IMG/VR virus record: IMGVR_UViG_3300042453_002472
Coordinates: 95,978-159,977 of that record
Reading direction: 5' to 3' (one strand)
DNA from: a virus
Length of the DNA: 64,000 nucleotides
Shown here: positions 17,002 to 25,211 of the stretch, piece after piece
How positions within the stretch are numbered: position 1 is the stretch's first letter
Layout of the letters: the number at the start of each line of letters is the position of its first letter
Notes under the pieces: generated by a model
Seen by the model: only the letters and a program-made list of their open reading frames with translations
Databases searched by the model: none
What the model was told of the DNA's origin: nothing
Made by a program: the position numbers and the translations under genes

Positions 17002-18251
17002 TGAGTAAAAAGTTTATTTACTATCCTTCATTATCAGCAGGATCAATGGTATCAGCATTCAAAAAGGATGCTAAGTTTGAAGATGGTACCACTATGCGAT
17101 TTTTCGGGAAAGATTATCCAGAAGAATGGAGGCATCCATATTTTTTGATTACAGCAGGTCACCATTACAAGAAAATGGATTTTCGTCAACAGATTGGTCT
17201 AGATGATGATGTATTAGTATTTGGAGATTCAGGAGGATTCCAGATTGCTACTGGTGCATTGAAATGGGATAGCACACTTCGAGAAAAAATATTTCATTGG
17301 TTAGAAGCTAACAGCGATGTAGCAGCTAACTTAGATATTCCACCTCGAGTTACATTTGAAAATCGTTTTCAAGATTCGATGGATATTTCTTTTGATAACT
17401 TTAAATGGTTTGAAAAACATCAATCAGGCAAGACAAAATTCTTAAATGTAATTCAGGGTACATATAACGAAGAATATAACACATGGTATCATAAATTTAA
17501 AGACTTTGACTTTAACGGATGGTGTATTGGAGGTCCAAAGCGATTAGTTGATTTTATGTATGTTATTGCATTAATGTTGCAAGAAAGAGAATTTGAAAAG
17601 CCTCATGTTCAATATATTCACTTGTTAGGTATTTCAAAAATATCAGATTTCTTTATTCTATCCACATTACAAAAGTTACTTAATGACTTAACTAATGGTC
17701 GTGTGCAATTATCGACAGATTCATCGTCACCGGGTCAGTATCCAGTATATGGAACATATCTTCACTCAGGTAATTATAAGACACAGACATTTACAGAATT
17801 GTATTTCCCTAAGAATGCTGAATATCGTAGAAAGACACATATTAAGCAAGGTAAAGATTCGGTAGATATCGATAAGACAAAACATGTACCGTGTAGTATG
17901 GATTGTCCAGCATGTAAAGATTTTACGTATGAATATTTAGGCGGGCTGACTACAGATGGATTGGATCGATATTCACAAGAAGGTATGCCAAGAATGGTTG
18001 TGCATAATACACATTTGTATGTGAATATTGCAAAGGATATTGACAAAATGGTTGATAGTCATGTTGAATTGTTAGAAACAGCTATTCCAACGGATTTGTT
18101 TAATGTGATATTATCATTACATGATATGTTTGCAGATCCAGAAAATGCAATGCATGTATATGCAAAATACAAAAAAACATATAAAAAATTCGGAGGGGAT
18201 TCTATATCAACTACCGATGCAAATAAGTTCGCAGAATTCTTTAAATTTTAA
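17001..18251 (+). CDS. dpdA: DpdA-like DNA 7-deazaguanine transglycosylase (TGT superfamily)
   Basis: A 416-residue member of the tRNA-guanine transglycosylase superfamily. FGDSGGFQIATG (about 73-84) has the catalytic-site Asp of TGT enzymes, GWCIGGPK (about 173-180) the base-binding GG, and STDSSSPG (about 240-247) the likely nucleophile Asp. HVPCSMDCPACKD near 296-308 is the zinc-cysteine site. Phage proteins of this size and context (with folE, queD, queE) exchange guanine in DNA for a 7-deazaguanine base, protecting from host restriction. A tRNA substrate cannot be excluded. Confidence 0.85.
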   Translation: MSKKFIYYPSLSAGSMVSAFKKDAKFEDGTTMRFFGKDYPEEWRHPYFLITAGHHYKKMDFRQQIGLDDDVLVFGDSGGFQIATGALKWDSTLREKIFHWLEANSDVAANLDIPPRVTFENRFQDSMDISFDNFKWFEKHQSGKTKFLNVIQGTYNEEYNTWYHKFKDFDFNGWCIGGPKRLVDFMYVIALMLQEREFEKPHVQYIHLLGISKISDFFILSTLQKLLNDLTNGRVQLSTDSSSPGQYPVYGTYLHSGNYKTQTFTELYFPKNAEYRRKTHIKQGKDSVDIDKTKHVPCSMDCPACKDFTYEYLGGLTTDGLDRYSQEGMPRMVVHNTHLYVNIAKDIDKMVDSHVELLETAIPTDLFNVILSLHDMFADPENAMHVYAKYKKTYKKFGGDSISTTDANKFAEFFKF

Positions 18252-18260
18252 AAGGTAAAC

Positions 18261-18971
18261 ATGGAAAAAAGTAAATTACAATCATTTATTAATCGCTACT
18301 ATTTAGCAGGAAATTGTGAAGCGGTTATTCTTAATGAAAATTCTACCGGTGTAGGTTGTAATCTAATCGATCAAGATCAAACCGTAGTAGGTAAAATTCA
18401 ATGGAAAACTACACCATTTATGAATGGATCGTTAGGTATTAATCATACCGGTGCATTGACAAAAATGCTTAGTGCCGTAGGAGAAAAAATTAATATTGAC
18501 GTGCAAGAATCTGCAGGTAAAAACTATGCAATGAAAATTTCAGAAGGTACCACAAAGTTAACCTTCATGTTAGCAGATACCACTGTAATTCCAGCAGTAC
18601 CAACAATTAATGCAGAACCAGATTATCAGGTTTCAATCGATGTTGATGATGAATTTATTAGTAAATTTATTAAAGCAAAAAATGCATTGCCAGATGCTAA
18701 GAATTTTGCAGTACAAGTTGTAAATGGTAGTATAAAATTTATTATTAACTATACCACTATTAATGCAGATAACATTTCATTTGAAGTTGGTCCTACTAAT
18801 ATTACTAATATGGAACCTATCTGTTTTTCAGCAGATAAATTAAAAGAAATTCTTATCGCAAATAAAGGTGATTCTGGTAAACTTCATATTTCACCAGAAG
18901 GATTAGCAAGAATTGATTTTACCGGAACTGATTTTGAATCATCTTATTGGTTAGTACAATTGCAAAATTAA
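18261..18971 (+). CDS. 45: Sliding clamp (gp45-like)
   Basis: A 236-residue protein with the beta-rich, low-aromatic composition and size of T4 gp45 (228 residues). No strong motif is diagnostic; the assignment rests on length, on LQSFINRYYLAGNCEAVILNE at the N-terminus resembling clamp domain 1, and on its place before the gp44/gp62 clamp-loader genes. It would tether the gp43 polymerase and, in T4, also activate late transcription. AAAGGTAAAC precedes the ATG. Confidence 0.8.
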   Translation: MEKSKLQSFINRYYLAGNCEAVILNENSTGVGCNLIDQDQTVVGKIQWKTTPFMNGSLGINHTGALTKMLSAVGEKINIDVQESAGKNYAMKISEGTTKLTFMLADTTVIPAVPTINAEPDYQVSIDVDDEFISKFIKAKNALPDAKNFAVQVVNGSIKFIINYTTINADNISFEVGPTNITNMEPICFSADKLKEILIANKGDSGKLHISPEGLARIDFTGTDFESSYWLVQLQN

Positions 18972-18973
18972 TT

Positions 18974-19402
18974 ATGATAGTATCTGTAGTAAATCAGTCA
19001 AATAATGCACTACCTGCATACGAAACTCCGGGTAGTGCTGGTTTAGATATCCGATGTATTAATGAAGTCGCAATTGACTCAGGCGGCAGATGTTTAGTTG
19101 AAACTGGATTATTTGTAGAAGTTCCGCAAGGTTATGAATTGCAAATAAGACCAAGAAGTGGATTGGCACTAAAACATGGAATTACTGTGTTAAATTCACC
19201 GGGCACGATTGATTCAGATTATCGGGGAGAAATAAAAGTTATTTTGATTAATCATGGTCCGCACTCTATTATATTCAATCCAGGCGACCGAATAGCACAA
19301 ATGGTTTTATGCAAAGTAGAACAGATACAATGGTTACCGGTAGCTGGATTAACTGGAACTAAACGAGGAGAAAAAGGATTCGGTTCTACCGGAGGAAAAT
19401 AA
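18974..19402 (+). CDS. dut: dUTPase (trimeric Dut)
   Basis: A 142-residue dUTP pyrophosphatase that keeps uracil out of DNA and supplies dUMP to thymidylate synthase at 62695. All five family motifs are visible: AGLDIRC, RPRSGLALKHG, NSPGTIDSDYRGEI, FNPGDRIAQMV and RGEKGFGSTGG. I use the ATG at 18974, 2 bases after the clamp stop, since an upstream in-frame ATG at 18947 would lie inside the clamp gene. Confidence 0.95.
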   Translation: MIVSVVNQSNNALPAYETPGSAGLDIRCINEVAIDSGGRCLVETGLFVEVPQGYELQIRPRSGLALKHGITVLNSPGTIDSDYRGEIKVILINHGPHSIIFNPGDRIAQMVLCKVEQIQWLPVAGLTGTKRGEKGFGSTGGK

Positions 19403-19409
19403 TTATATT

Positions 19410-20336
19410 ATGTTTAATACACAAGAAAATACACTTTGGGTCGAATCATTTCGTCCCGACACATTAGAAGGATATATAGGTAATGAACATATCATTGAAA
19501 AAGTACGCATCTTTATTAATAATGGTGATGTTCCTCACTTATTATTCTATGGTACCGCGGGTACTGGGAAGACCACGTTGGCAAAAATCATTGCCGGTAG
19601 TGTGGATGCCGATGTTATGTATATAAATGCATCCGATGAAAACTCAGTAGATGCTGTACGGGATAAGATTAAACGTTATGCATCGACAGTAGGATTTCGA
19701 CGATGGAAAATCATTATATTGGATGAGGCTGATTATTTGACACCAAATGCTCAAGCAGCATTACGTAATTTAATGGAAACATATAGTAAAACAACCCGTT
19801 TTATTCTTACATGTAATTATGTAGAAAAGATTATTGATCCAATACAATCTCGTTGTCAAACATTTGCAATTACTCCTCCGAATAAAACAGATGTAGCAAA
19901 GCGGCTTGTGCAAGTATTAGAAGAAAAGCAAATTGAGTTTGATATTAAAGATGTTGCTGCAATAATTAATGCATCATATCCAGATATTCGTCGTGCAATT
20001 AATGCAGCACAAGCATCAGTTGTTAATAACACATTGCAACTAGATAAAGCAAGTGCTATACAAGCAAATTACATGACAGAAATATTAGATGTATTACGCA
20101 ATTCTGCAGACAAGAAAGGTGCATTCACTAAAATACGTCAAATTATTGCAGATAGCAAAGTAAGAGATTTTACGGCACTATACACATTTCTATATGACAA
20201 TTTAGATGAATTCGCTCATGGACATGTAGCTCCATGCATTTTAATTATTGCAGAAGCTCAATACAAAGATGCATCTGTTGTAGACAAAGAAATCAACATA
20301 ATGTCCATGTTTGTAAATATATTAGGAGAAATATGA
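19410..20336 (+). CDS. 44: Clamp loader large subunit (gp44-like)
   Basis: A 308-residue AAA+ ATPase that opens and loads the gp45 clamp. Walker A GTAGTGKT at 48-55, Walker B DEAD at 105-108, and the arginine-finger SRC motif at 147-149 are all present. T4 gp44 is 319 residues. It overlaps the downstream gene by 4 bases (ATGA), and the small clamp-loader subunit follows two genes later. Confidence 0.94.
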   Translation: MFNTQENTLWVESFRPDTLEGYIGNEHIIEKVRIFINNGDVPHLLFYGTAGTGKTTLAKIIAGSVDADVMYINASDENSVDAVRDKIKRYASTVGFRRWKIIILDEADYLTPNAQAALRNLMETYSKTTRFILTCNYVEKIIDPIQSRCQTFAITPPNKTDVAKRLVQVLEEKQIEFDIKDVAAIINASYPDIRRAINAAQASVVNNTLQLDKASAIQANYMTEILDVLRNSADKKGAFTKIRQIIADSKVRDFTALYTFLYDNLDEFAHGHVAPCILIIAEAQYKDASVVDKEINIMSMFVNILGEI

Positions 20337-20551
20337 GTAAATTAAATGTTAATATTGGCCCAAACGATATGCAGCCAATTCAATGCAAAGAATGTGATGG
20401 AATGTATTTTCGTCAAGTAATGGCAATTAACAAAGTATCAAAATTTCTAACAGGTGGGGATAAAGATACAATGGTTCCGGTTCCTGTGTTTCGATGTGAT
20501 GATTGCGGGTCTATTCCAGAAGTGTTTCAACCCATTAAACTGAAAAAATAA
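20333..20551 (+). CDS. Small zinc-ribbon protein
   Basis: A 72-residue protein with two Cys pairs, CKEC near 20-23 and CDDC near 55-58, spaced as a zinc ribbon. I choose the ATG at 20333, which overlaps the gp44 stop as ATGA; the frame is open further upstream but that would lie inside gp44. Placement among clamp-loader genes suggests a replication or late-transcription accessory, without direct evidence. Confidence 0.7.
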   Translation: MSKLNVNIGPNDMQPIQCKECDGMYFRQVMAINKVSKFLTGGDKDTMVPVPVFRCDDCGSIPEVFQPIKLKK

Positions 20552-20763
20552 TGTCTAGCCCATACTATAAAGACGATGTAACAATTGTTTTTAAAACATC
20601 AGCTCGGAGCAATGCTAAAACCAAAATGAAAACATTGCGCAATAAAAGTATTGATGATGTGTTAGAACGTAAAATTCCCGGAATACCAGATACAGCAGTT
20701 ATACTAGAAATGGGTATTGGTCCAAATTTCGAAAAACAATGGCGAACTAAATATAAACTATAA
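20551..20763 (+). CDS. Small basic hypothetical protein
   Basis: A 70-residue Lys/Arg-rich protein (SARSNAKTKMKTLRNKS) with a hydrophobic central PGIPDTAVILEMGIG. It shares one base with the preceding stop and is directly followed by the gp62-like gene. No family recognised. Its basic character would allow nucleic-acid binding. Confidence 0.6.
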   Translation: MSSPYYKDDVTIVFKTSARSNAKTKMKTLRNKSIDDVLERKIPGIPDTAVILEMGIGPNFEKQWRTKYKL

Positions 20764-21216
20764 ATGGCAGAAGAAAAAAAGGGTGCAACTATCTTTGATT
20801 TTATCGAAGGCGTAACAAGCAAAAAGAAAGCATGGAATAAATGGAGTGAAACTGATCAAAAGGCATTTTCTCCATATATTGTTAATCGTTGGCTTTCTAT
20901 GCGACAAGATTTAGTTGAGGTTATTAATGAGTTACAGACATACACAATAGGGTTATTACGGCCACAAGAAACATATCGTCTTTATTACGAACTATTACCG
21001 CATAACAAGGCATTTGCTAAATACATTAAAGGTAAAAAAGAAGATAAATTTTCCGATAAACTAATCTCTCAAGTTGCAGAGCACTACAAAGTAAGTCGTT
21101 CTGAAGCAACTGATTACGTGGATTTGATGGATCAAACTAGTTGCACTCGTCTGCTAAATTTATATGGATATTCGGAGAAAGAAGTAAAAAACATGATGAA
21201 AGGAGTTAGAAAATGA
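20764..21216 (+). CDS. 62: Clamp loader small subunit (gp62-like)
   Basis: A 150-residue protein positioned as in T4, shortly after gp44. The block IFDFIEGVTSKKKAWNKW followed by FSPYIVNRWLSMRQDLVEVINELQ resembles the N-terminus of gp62 proteins of marine T4-like phages, and the pattern of a short helical C-terminus also fits. T4 gp62 is 187 residues and poorly conserved, so the call relies on both context and this block. It overlaps the next gene by 4 bases. Confidence 0.75.
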   Translation: MAEEKKGATIFDFIEGVTSKKKAWNKWSETDQKAFSPYIVNRWLSMRQDLVEVINELQTYTIGLLRPQETYRLYYELLPHNKAFAKYIKGKKEDKFSDKLISQVAEHYKVSRSEATDYVDLMDQTSCTRLLNLYGYSEKEVKNMMKGVRK

Positions 21217-21458
21217 GTGTAAACACGCAATCACATTACCGAGGTAAAGATAGCCTGTATAAATTCGCAGAAGATTGGGAACTTAATAGCTATGAATTTG
21301 ATATTATTAAACGAATCGTACGTTGTCGTTACAAAGGATCATTTACCGAAGATTTAAATAAGACTAAAGATTTAATTGATATCTATTTAACAGAACAACA
21401 ACATACACATACTCCAAAAATAAATGTTATTGGATGTTCTTTGGATTTAACAAAATAG
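21213..21458 (+). CDS. DUF3310-like protein
   Basis: An 81-residue protein with SHYRGK (7-12), then a helical IIKRIVRCRYKGSFTEDLNKTKDLIDIYL segment, which follows the small DUF3310 pattern (SHYxG ... AIKYLxR ... EDLxKAxxYL) common in phages. Function of the family is not established; it is often annotated as nucleotide-kinase-like. It completes the replication operon before the T11 leader repeat. Confidence 0.65.
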   Translation: MSVNTQSHYRGKDSLYKFAEDWELNSYEFDIIKRIVRCRYKGSFTEDLNKTKDLIDIYLTEQQHTHTPKINVIGCSLDLTK

Positions 21459-21460
21459 TA

Positions 21461-21493
21461 TTTTTTTTTTTGATTATATTTATATTAAAATTA
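21461..21493 (+). repeat. 33-base leader repeat, copy 2
   Basis: T11 (21461-21471), G, AT, then TATATTTATATTAAAATTA at 21475-21493. It matches copy 1 at 14099-14131 at 31 of 33 positions and likewise sits just upstream of a gene with the ILAENMRRF tag. Confidence 0.65.
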
Positions 21494-21501
21494 GGAAATA
21501 T

Positions 21502-21939
21502 ATGATAAAACTAAAAAATATTCTAGCAGAAAATATGCGTCGTTTTAAAACTAAGAATTTAAACGAAGATGAAGATAAAGCATATAATGCACAACAAGAT
21601 GCTATACGACTCAATAAAATTGCAAATCATTATTTAATGGAGCAAGAGACCATTAATTTTGATAAAAATTATTTTACTAATAAAAAACAAGGTCAAATTA
21701 CTTTTGACGATTACGGGTTCCCAACAGATGTTGATGGAGTTCAAATAACAGATTATGAAACTCAGTGGCAACCAAACTTCACCACAAAAAATTTTGGTGG
21801 GAGAGGAACTAAAGGTGGTAAATATAATTGGGTTTATGGTGAAACTGTTTCAACGGGTGTTAACGCTCCAGGGCAACAAAAACCAGGTATCTCAATTAAA
21901 GACGAGAATGAACAAGAGGTTGGTACATTTATTTTTTAA
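21502..21939 (+). CDS. Small protein with extended ILAE...NLNE tag
   Basis: A 145-residue protein. The tag MIKLKNILAENMRRFKTK continues to NLNE (about 20-23) and is almost identical to those at 430 and 14147. The body is hydrophilic, Asn/Gln/Gly-rich, with TKNFGGRGTKGGKYNW near 91-106, and has no family I recognise. It lies in a cassette bounded by the leader repeat and the terminator at 22033. Inferred prohead-targeted internal protein. Confidence 0.7.
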   Translation: MIKLKNILAENMRRFKTKNLNEDEDKAYNAQQDAIRLNKIANHYLMEQETINFDKNYFTNKKQGQITFDDYGFPTDVDGVQITDYETQWQPNFTTKNFGGRGTKGGKYNWVYGETVSTGVNAPGQQKPGISIKDENEQEVGTFIF

Positions 21940-21948
21940 ATAAAAACT

Positions 21949-22029
21949 ATGGAACTAAATAGATTTAGACAATTATTAGAATCAACAAAAAGAGTGGGTT
22001 TTTTTTATTTTATGGTATTTTATTTATAA
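21949..22029 (+). pseudogene. Short remnant of a tagged gene
   Basis: A 26-codon frame starting MELNRFRQLLESTKR, i.e. a tag-like sequence with LLE-S, followed by a Phe/Tyr/Leu-rich run from a T-rich stretch and a stop. I read it as the 5' stub of a decayed or truncated tagged gene inside the second cassette; it could alternatively be a real micro-protein. Confidence 0.4.
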
Positions 22030-22032
22030 GTG

Positions 22033-22058
22033 GTGCAGCATTATTGCTGCACTTTTTT
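22033..22058 (+). terminator. Intrinsic terminator of second tagged-gene cassette
   Basis: GTGCAGCA (22033-22040), loop TTAT, TGCTGCAC (22045-22052), then six T. It shares the 15-mer GCACTTTTTTACTGT with the terminator at 14546. Confidence 0.9.
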
Positions 22059-22067
22059 ACTGTCCGG

Positions 22068-22096
22068 TTGTTTCCTATTATATTTTTTCTTATATT
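22068..22096 (+). promoter_or_regulatory. Sigma70-like promoter upstream of nuclease gene
   Basis: TTGTTT at 22068-22073, 17-base spacer, TATATT at 22091-22096; the nuclease ATG follows at 22103. As at 14587, a promoter directly follows the cassette terminator. Confidence 0.5.
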
Positions 22097-22102
22097 TAAT
22101 GT

Positions 22103-23059
22103 ATGAAAAATGGTTATATTAATCCTGTCTATAAGCTATCATTACGCGATGCTGACACAGTTCCTCGTAGAATATCATATTCACAATGGTACATGTATGA
22201 ACGGTGTCCGTTATCCTGGAAACTTGCTTATATAGATGGATTGGCTCCATTCCAGGCTTCAATCGATACATGTTTTGGTACGGCATTCCACGAGACAATG
22301 CAGTATTATATTGAAGTTATGTATACCAAATCGGTTAAACAAGCAGATGCGTTAGATTTGCGAAGTATACTAACTAACAAACTGCGAGAAGAATATCAAC
22401 GCAATGTAACTGATACCGGATCACACTTTTCCAATCCATTGCAGTTAGCAGAATATTTAGAAGATGGTGTTGCTATTTTGGAATGGTTCAAGAAACGACG
22501 CAAACAGTATTTTTCTACTAAAGATTGGGAATTGGTAGGCATTGAAATAGAGTTATGTACCCCGGCATCGCCTAGTAATCCATCGGTTTATTTATTTGGA
22601 TTTATTGATTTGGTTATACGCCATATTCCAACTAATACTATACATGTATATGATATTAAAACAAGTCGTGGCGGTTGGAACAAATATCAAAAATCAGATC
22701 CTTTAAAAGCAGCCCAACTCGTATTATATAAAAATAAATTTTCCGAGCAATTTGGTGTCCCGAAAGAAAATATTGTAGTTGAGTTTTTTATTGTGAAACG
22801 CAAAATGATTGAAGAGTCAATGTTTCCACAAAAACGCATACAATTATTTAAACCTAGCTCCGGCACGGTAACACAACGCAAAGTTCAACGTCAAATTGAT
22901 GCATTTGTAGAACATTGTTTCGATTCTGAAGGAAATAAACTTGCAGATAAACCATATATGGCCATTTCTGGAAAGGGTGATAAAAATTGCAAGTATTGTC
23001 CATTCAAAACAGATTATATGAATTGTCCTAAAGAAAATAGGATTCGTGCCGAAAAATAA
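22103..23059 (+). CDS. PD-(D/E)XK nuclease of the RecB/Cas4 type with Fe-S cysteines
   Basis: A 318-residue nuclease. The N-terminal YSQWYMYERCPLSWKLAY (about 26-43) and FGTAFHETMQYY (about 58-69) are the RecB-family entry motifs, FGFIDLVIRH carries the metal-binding Asp, and VYDIKTSRGGW is the D-x-K core. Cysteine 35 plus three cysteines in KNCKYCPFKTDYMNC near the C-terminus fit a Cas4/AddB-like iron-sulfur cluster. No Cas1/Cas2 or repeat array is nearby, so a phage DNA-processing or recombination role is more likely than CRISPR adaptation. Confidence 0.85.
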   Translation: MKNGYINPVYKLSLRDADTVPRRISYSQWYMYERCPLSWKLAYIDGLAPFQASIDTCFGTAFHETMQYYIEVMYTKSVKQADALDLRSILTNKLREEYQRNVTDTGSHFSNPLQLAEYLEDGVAILEWFKKRRKQYFSTKDWELVGIEIELCTPASPSNPSVYLFGFIDLVIRHIPTNTIHVYDIKTSRGGWNKYQKSDPLKAAQLVLYKNKFSEQFGVPKENIVVEFFIVKRKMIEESMFPQKRIQLFKPSSGTVTQRKVQRQIDAFVEHCFDSEGNKLADKPYMAISGKGDKNCKYCPFKTDYMNCPKENRIRAEK

Positions 23060-23071
23060 CTATAATATAGT

Positions 23072-23281
23072 ATGATTCAATATAAACATAAACATGCATA
23101 TGTATATCGATTTGAAATACAAAAGCGAGCCCCATTTGTAGGATGGGAAGTTATGGAATATGTTTTACTAACTGATGAAACTGGACCTAATAGTAAAAGT
23201 AACCGACAACTATTAGAAACTGGATTACGAATAGCATATAATCATATGCCAAAGAGTGTTAAATTTTCATATGAAAAATAA
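23072..23281 (+). CDS. Small hypothetical protein
   Basis: A 69-residue basic protein (MIQYKHKHAYVYRFEIQKR) with a beta-rich first half and a helical second half. No recognised family. It ends one base before the SLOG-like gene start, consistent with an operon. Confidence 0.55.
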   Translation: MIQYKHKHAYVYRFEIQKRAPFVGWEVMEYVLLTDETGPNSKSNRQLLETGLRIAYNHMPKSVKFSYEK

Positions 23282-23282
23282 T

Positions 23283-23687
23283 ATGGCAAAAGTAGCATTA
23301 ATCGGAAATACAGGTTGGCAAAATAAACGCAAAGTTCAGGAAACATTGCAAATGTTAAAACGTAAATTTCCAGATGATCTGATTATTATTGGAGCTGGTG
23401 GGAATGAAGGTGCTAATTATTTTGTAAGAAAATTTGCATTAGAATTCGGAATGAATTATCAGGAATTCAATCCATCATTTTCTGGATATAATTTATATTC
23501 AGCAATGCCAGAATCATATTATGGTAAAAAATATCATTTTTCACAATTACATCATCGCATGAAACTAATTGCACAACAATGTGATTACATGATGATTATG
23601 ACTAATGAATCACAATTAGACCCGGTATTACAAACAGCATATACTAATGTGAACAAGTTGAATAAACCAGTGGTTATTTTAGGTTAG
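23283..23687 (+). CDS. YspA/cpYpsA-like SLOG-domain protein
   Basis: A 134-residue Rossmann-like protein. VALIGNTGWQNKRKVQETL at the start and IIIGAGGNEGANYFVRKFALEFGM near 36-59 match the SLOG family nucleotide-binding pattern (GxxG followed by GGAxGxD-like loop). SLOG proteins are proposed to sense or process nucleotide-derived ligands. The ATG at 23283 avoids overlap with the previous gene. Confidence 0.65.
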   Translation: MAKVALIGNTGWQNKRKVQETLQMLKRKFPDDLIIIGAGGNEGANYFVRKFALEFGMNYQEFNPSFSGYNLYSAMPESYYGKKYHFSQLHHRMKLIAQQCDYMMIMTNESQLDPVLQTAYTNVNKLNKPVVILG

Positions 23688-23689
23688 TA

Positions 23690-23704
23690 ATATTTATAAT
23701 AAAG
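23690..23704 (+). promoter_or_regulatory. Late-type AT element upstream of glycan operon
   Basis: ATATTTATAATAAAG lies after the SLOG-like gene and before the ribosome-binding AAGGAA of the first glycosyltransferase. It is the only such element at the head of the 18 kb glycan operon, so it may drive it. Confidence 0.4.
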
Positions 23705-23720
23705 TTATAAGGAATAATAA

Positions 23721-25211
23721 ATGGAGTTACCAAAGTTAAAAAAAATTGATCCAAACAAGCCAGCAAAAAAGAAAATTTTATTGTTAGCAGATGATTTTCG
23801 TTTACCATCCGGTATTGGAACAATTAGCAAAGAAATTATTTTCAGCACAGTTAAAGAATTTGATTGGGTTCAAATTGGAGCTGCAATCAATCATCCGGAT
23901 GCTGGCAAGGCATTTGATTTGTCTGCAGAAATTGCCCAAGAAACTGGGGTAGAAGATGCATCAGTTAAATTGATACCATATAATGGATATGGCGACCGAA
24001 ATATTTTATTTGCGGTACTAAATCAAGAAAAGCCTGATGCTATTCTTCATTTCACCGATCCTCGTTATTGGACTTGGTTGTATGCGATCGAACATGAAAT
24101 CAAAACAACCTTTGGTATTCCTATTACCTATTATTCAATTTGGGATGATTTACCATATCCAATGTGGAATGCCCCATATTACGGTAGTTGTGATATGATT
24201 ATGGGAATTAGCAAACAGTCTGATAATATCCATAAAGAAGTGCTTAAACAGAACGGATTTGGTGTTGTAGATTACGACAACGGAGATTCAGTACCTGCAG
24301 ATATTAAATGGAATGATGCAATCACCGGTTTCGTGCCTCACGGATTAAATCATAACACGTTCAAACCATTAGAAGCTACAAATCCAGCATACGCAACAAT
24401 GTTTGAAAGAATTAAAAAACAAAATGATGTAGACTTTGTAGTATTTTGGAATAACCGAAACATCCGAAGAAAACAGCCAGGTGATGTAATATTAGCATTC
24501 AAACACTTTACAGATCAACTACCAGAAGATAAACGATCTAAAGTTGCATTACTAATGCATACGCAACCAATCGACGAAAATGGAACCGATTTACGTGCAG
24601 TAGCAAAAGTACTTGCCCCGCAATGTAAAATTATTTTTTCAGAACAAAAATTATCTGGAACGGATCTAAACGCAATGTATAATGTTGCAGATGTAGTGGT
24701 AAATATTGGTTCTAATGAAGGTTGGGGTCTAAGTTCAACCGAAGCAATATTAGCTGGAATCCCGATTATTAACAACGTAACTGGCGGATTGCAAGATCAA
24801 TGTGGGTTCGTAGATGAAAATGGCGAATGGATTTGTTTTAACGGAGAGTTTTCTACAAATCACACCGGTAAATATAAAAAACATGGATCTTGGGTAAAAC
24901 CAGTATTTCCAACCAACCGTTCATTGCAAGGATCACCAGCAACACCATATATTTTTGATGATAGAGCTCAATTTGAAGATGTTTCAGACGCAATCATGTA
25001 TTGGTATCAAATGTCTAAATTAGAAAGAGACACGAGAGGATTAGCAGGAAGACAATGGGCTTTAGAAAACGGATTAACGGCAGAGCAAATGGGTAATAAA
25101 ATGATTGATATGTATCGTTATTTGTTTACCGCATATAAACAACCAAGACCTTCATACACATTACACCAAGTACAGCCAACAGAATATAAACAAACAGGAA
25201 TAGTAGCATAA
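23721..25211 (+). CDS. Glycosyltransferase, GT4-like (GT-B fold)
   Basis: A 496-residue retaining-type glycosyltransferase. The donor-binding domain shows DFVVFWNNRNIRRKQP (about 235-250), NVADVVVNIGSNEGWGLSSTEAILAGIPII (about 320-350; E-x7-E region), as in GT4 enzymes. The N-terminus has an unusual charged MELPKLKKIDPNKPAKKK, whose ELPKLKKI motif is echoed at the C-terminus of the next protein. No membrane segment is seen. First gene of the glycan operon; its stop overlaps the next start by one base. Substrates unknown. Confidence 0.82.
   Translation: MELPKLKKIDPNKPAKKKILLLADDFRLPSGIGTISKEIIFSTVKEFDWVQIGAAINHPDAGKAFDLSAEIAQETGVEDASVKLIPYNGYGDRNILFAVLNQEKPDAILHFTDPRYWTWLYAIEHEIKTTFGIPITYYSIWDDLPYPMWNAPYYGSCDMIMGISKQSDNIHKEVLKQNGFGVVDYDNGDSVPADIKWNDAITGFVPHGLNHNTFKPLEATNPAYATMFERIKKQNDVDFVVFWNNRNIRRKQPGDVILAFKHFTDQLPEDKRSKVALLMHTQPIDENGTDLRAVAKVLAPQCKIIFSEQKLSGTDLNAMYNVADVVVNIGSNEGWGLSSTEAILAGIPIINNVTGGLQDQCGFVDENGEWICFNGEFSTNHTGKYKKHGSWVKPVFPTNRSLQGSPATPYIFDDRAQFEDVSDAIMYWYQMSKLERDTRGLAGRQWALENGLTAEQMGNKMIDMYRYLFTAYKQPRPSYTLHQVQPTEYKQTGIVA

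Noticed and set aside
22103-23059. Cas4-like nuclease as sign of a CRISPR system
   Set aside because: The fold and cysteines are shared by many RecB-type phage nucleases, and there is no Cas1, Cas2 or repeat array.
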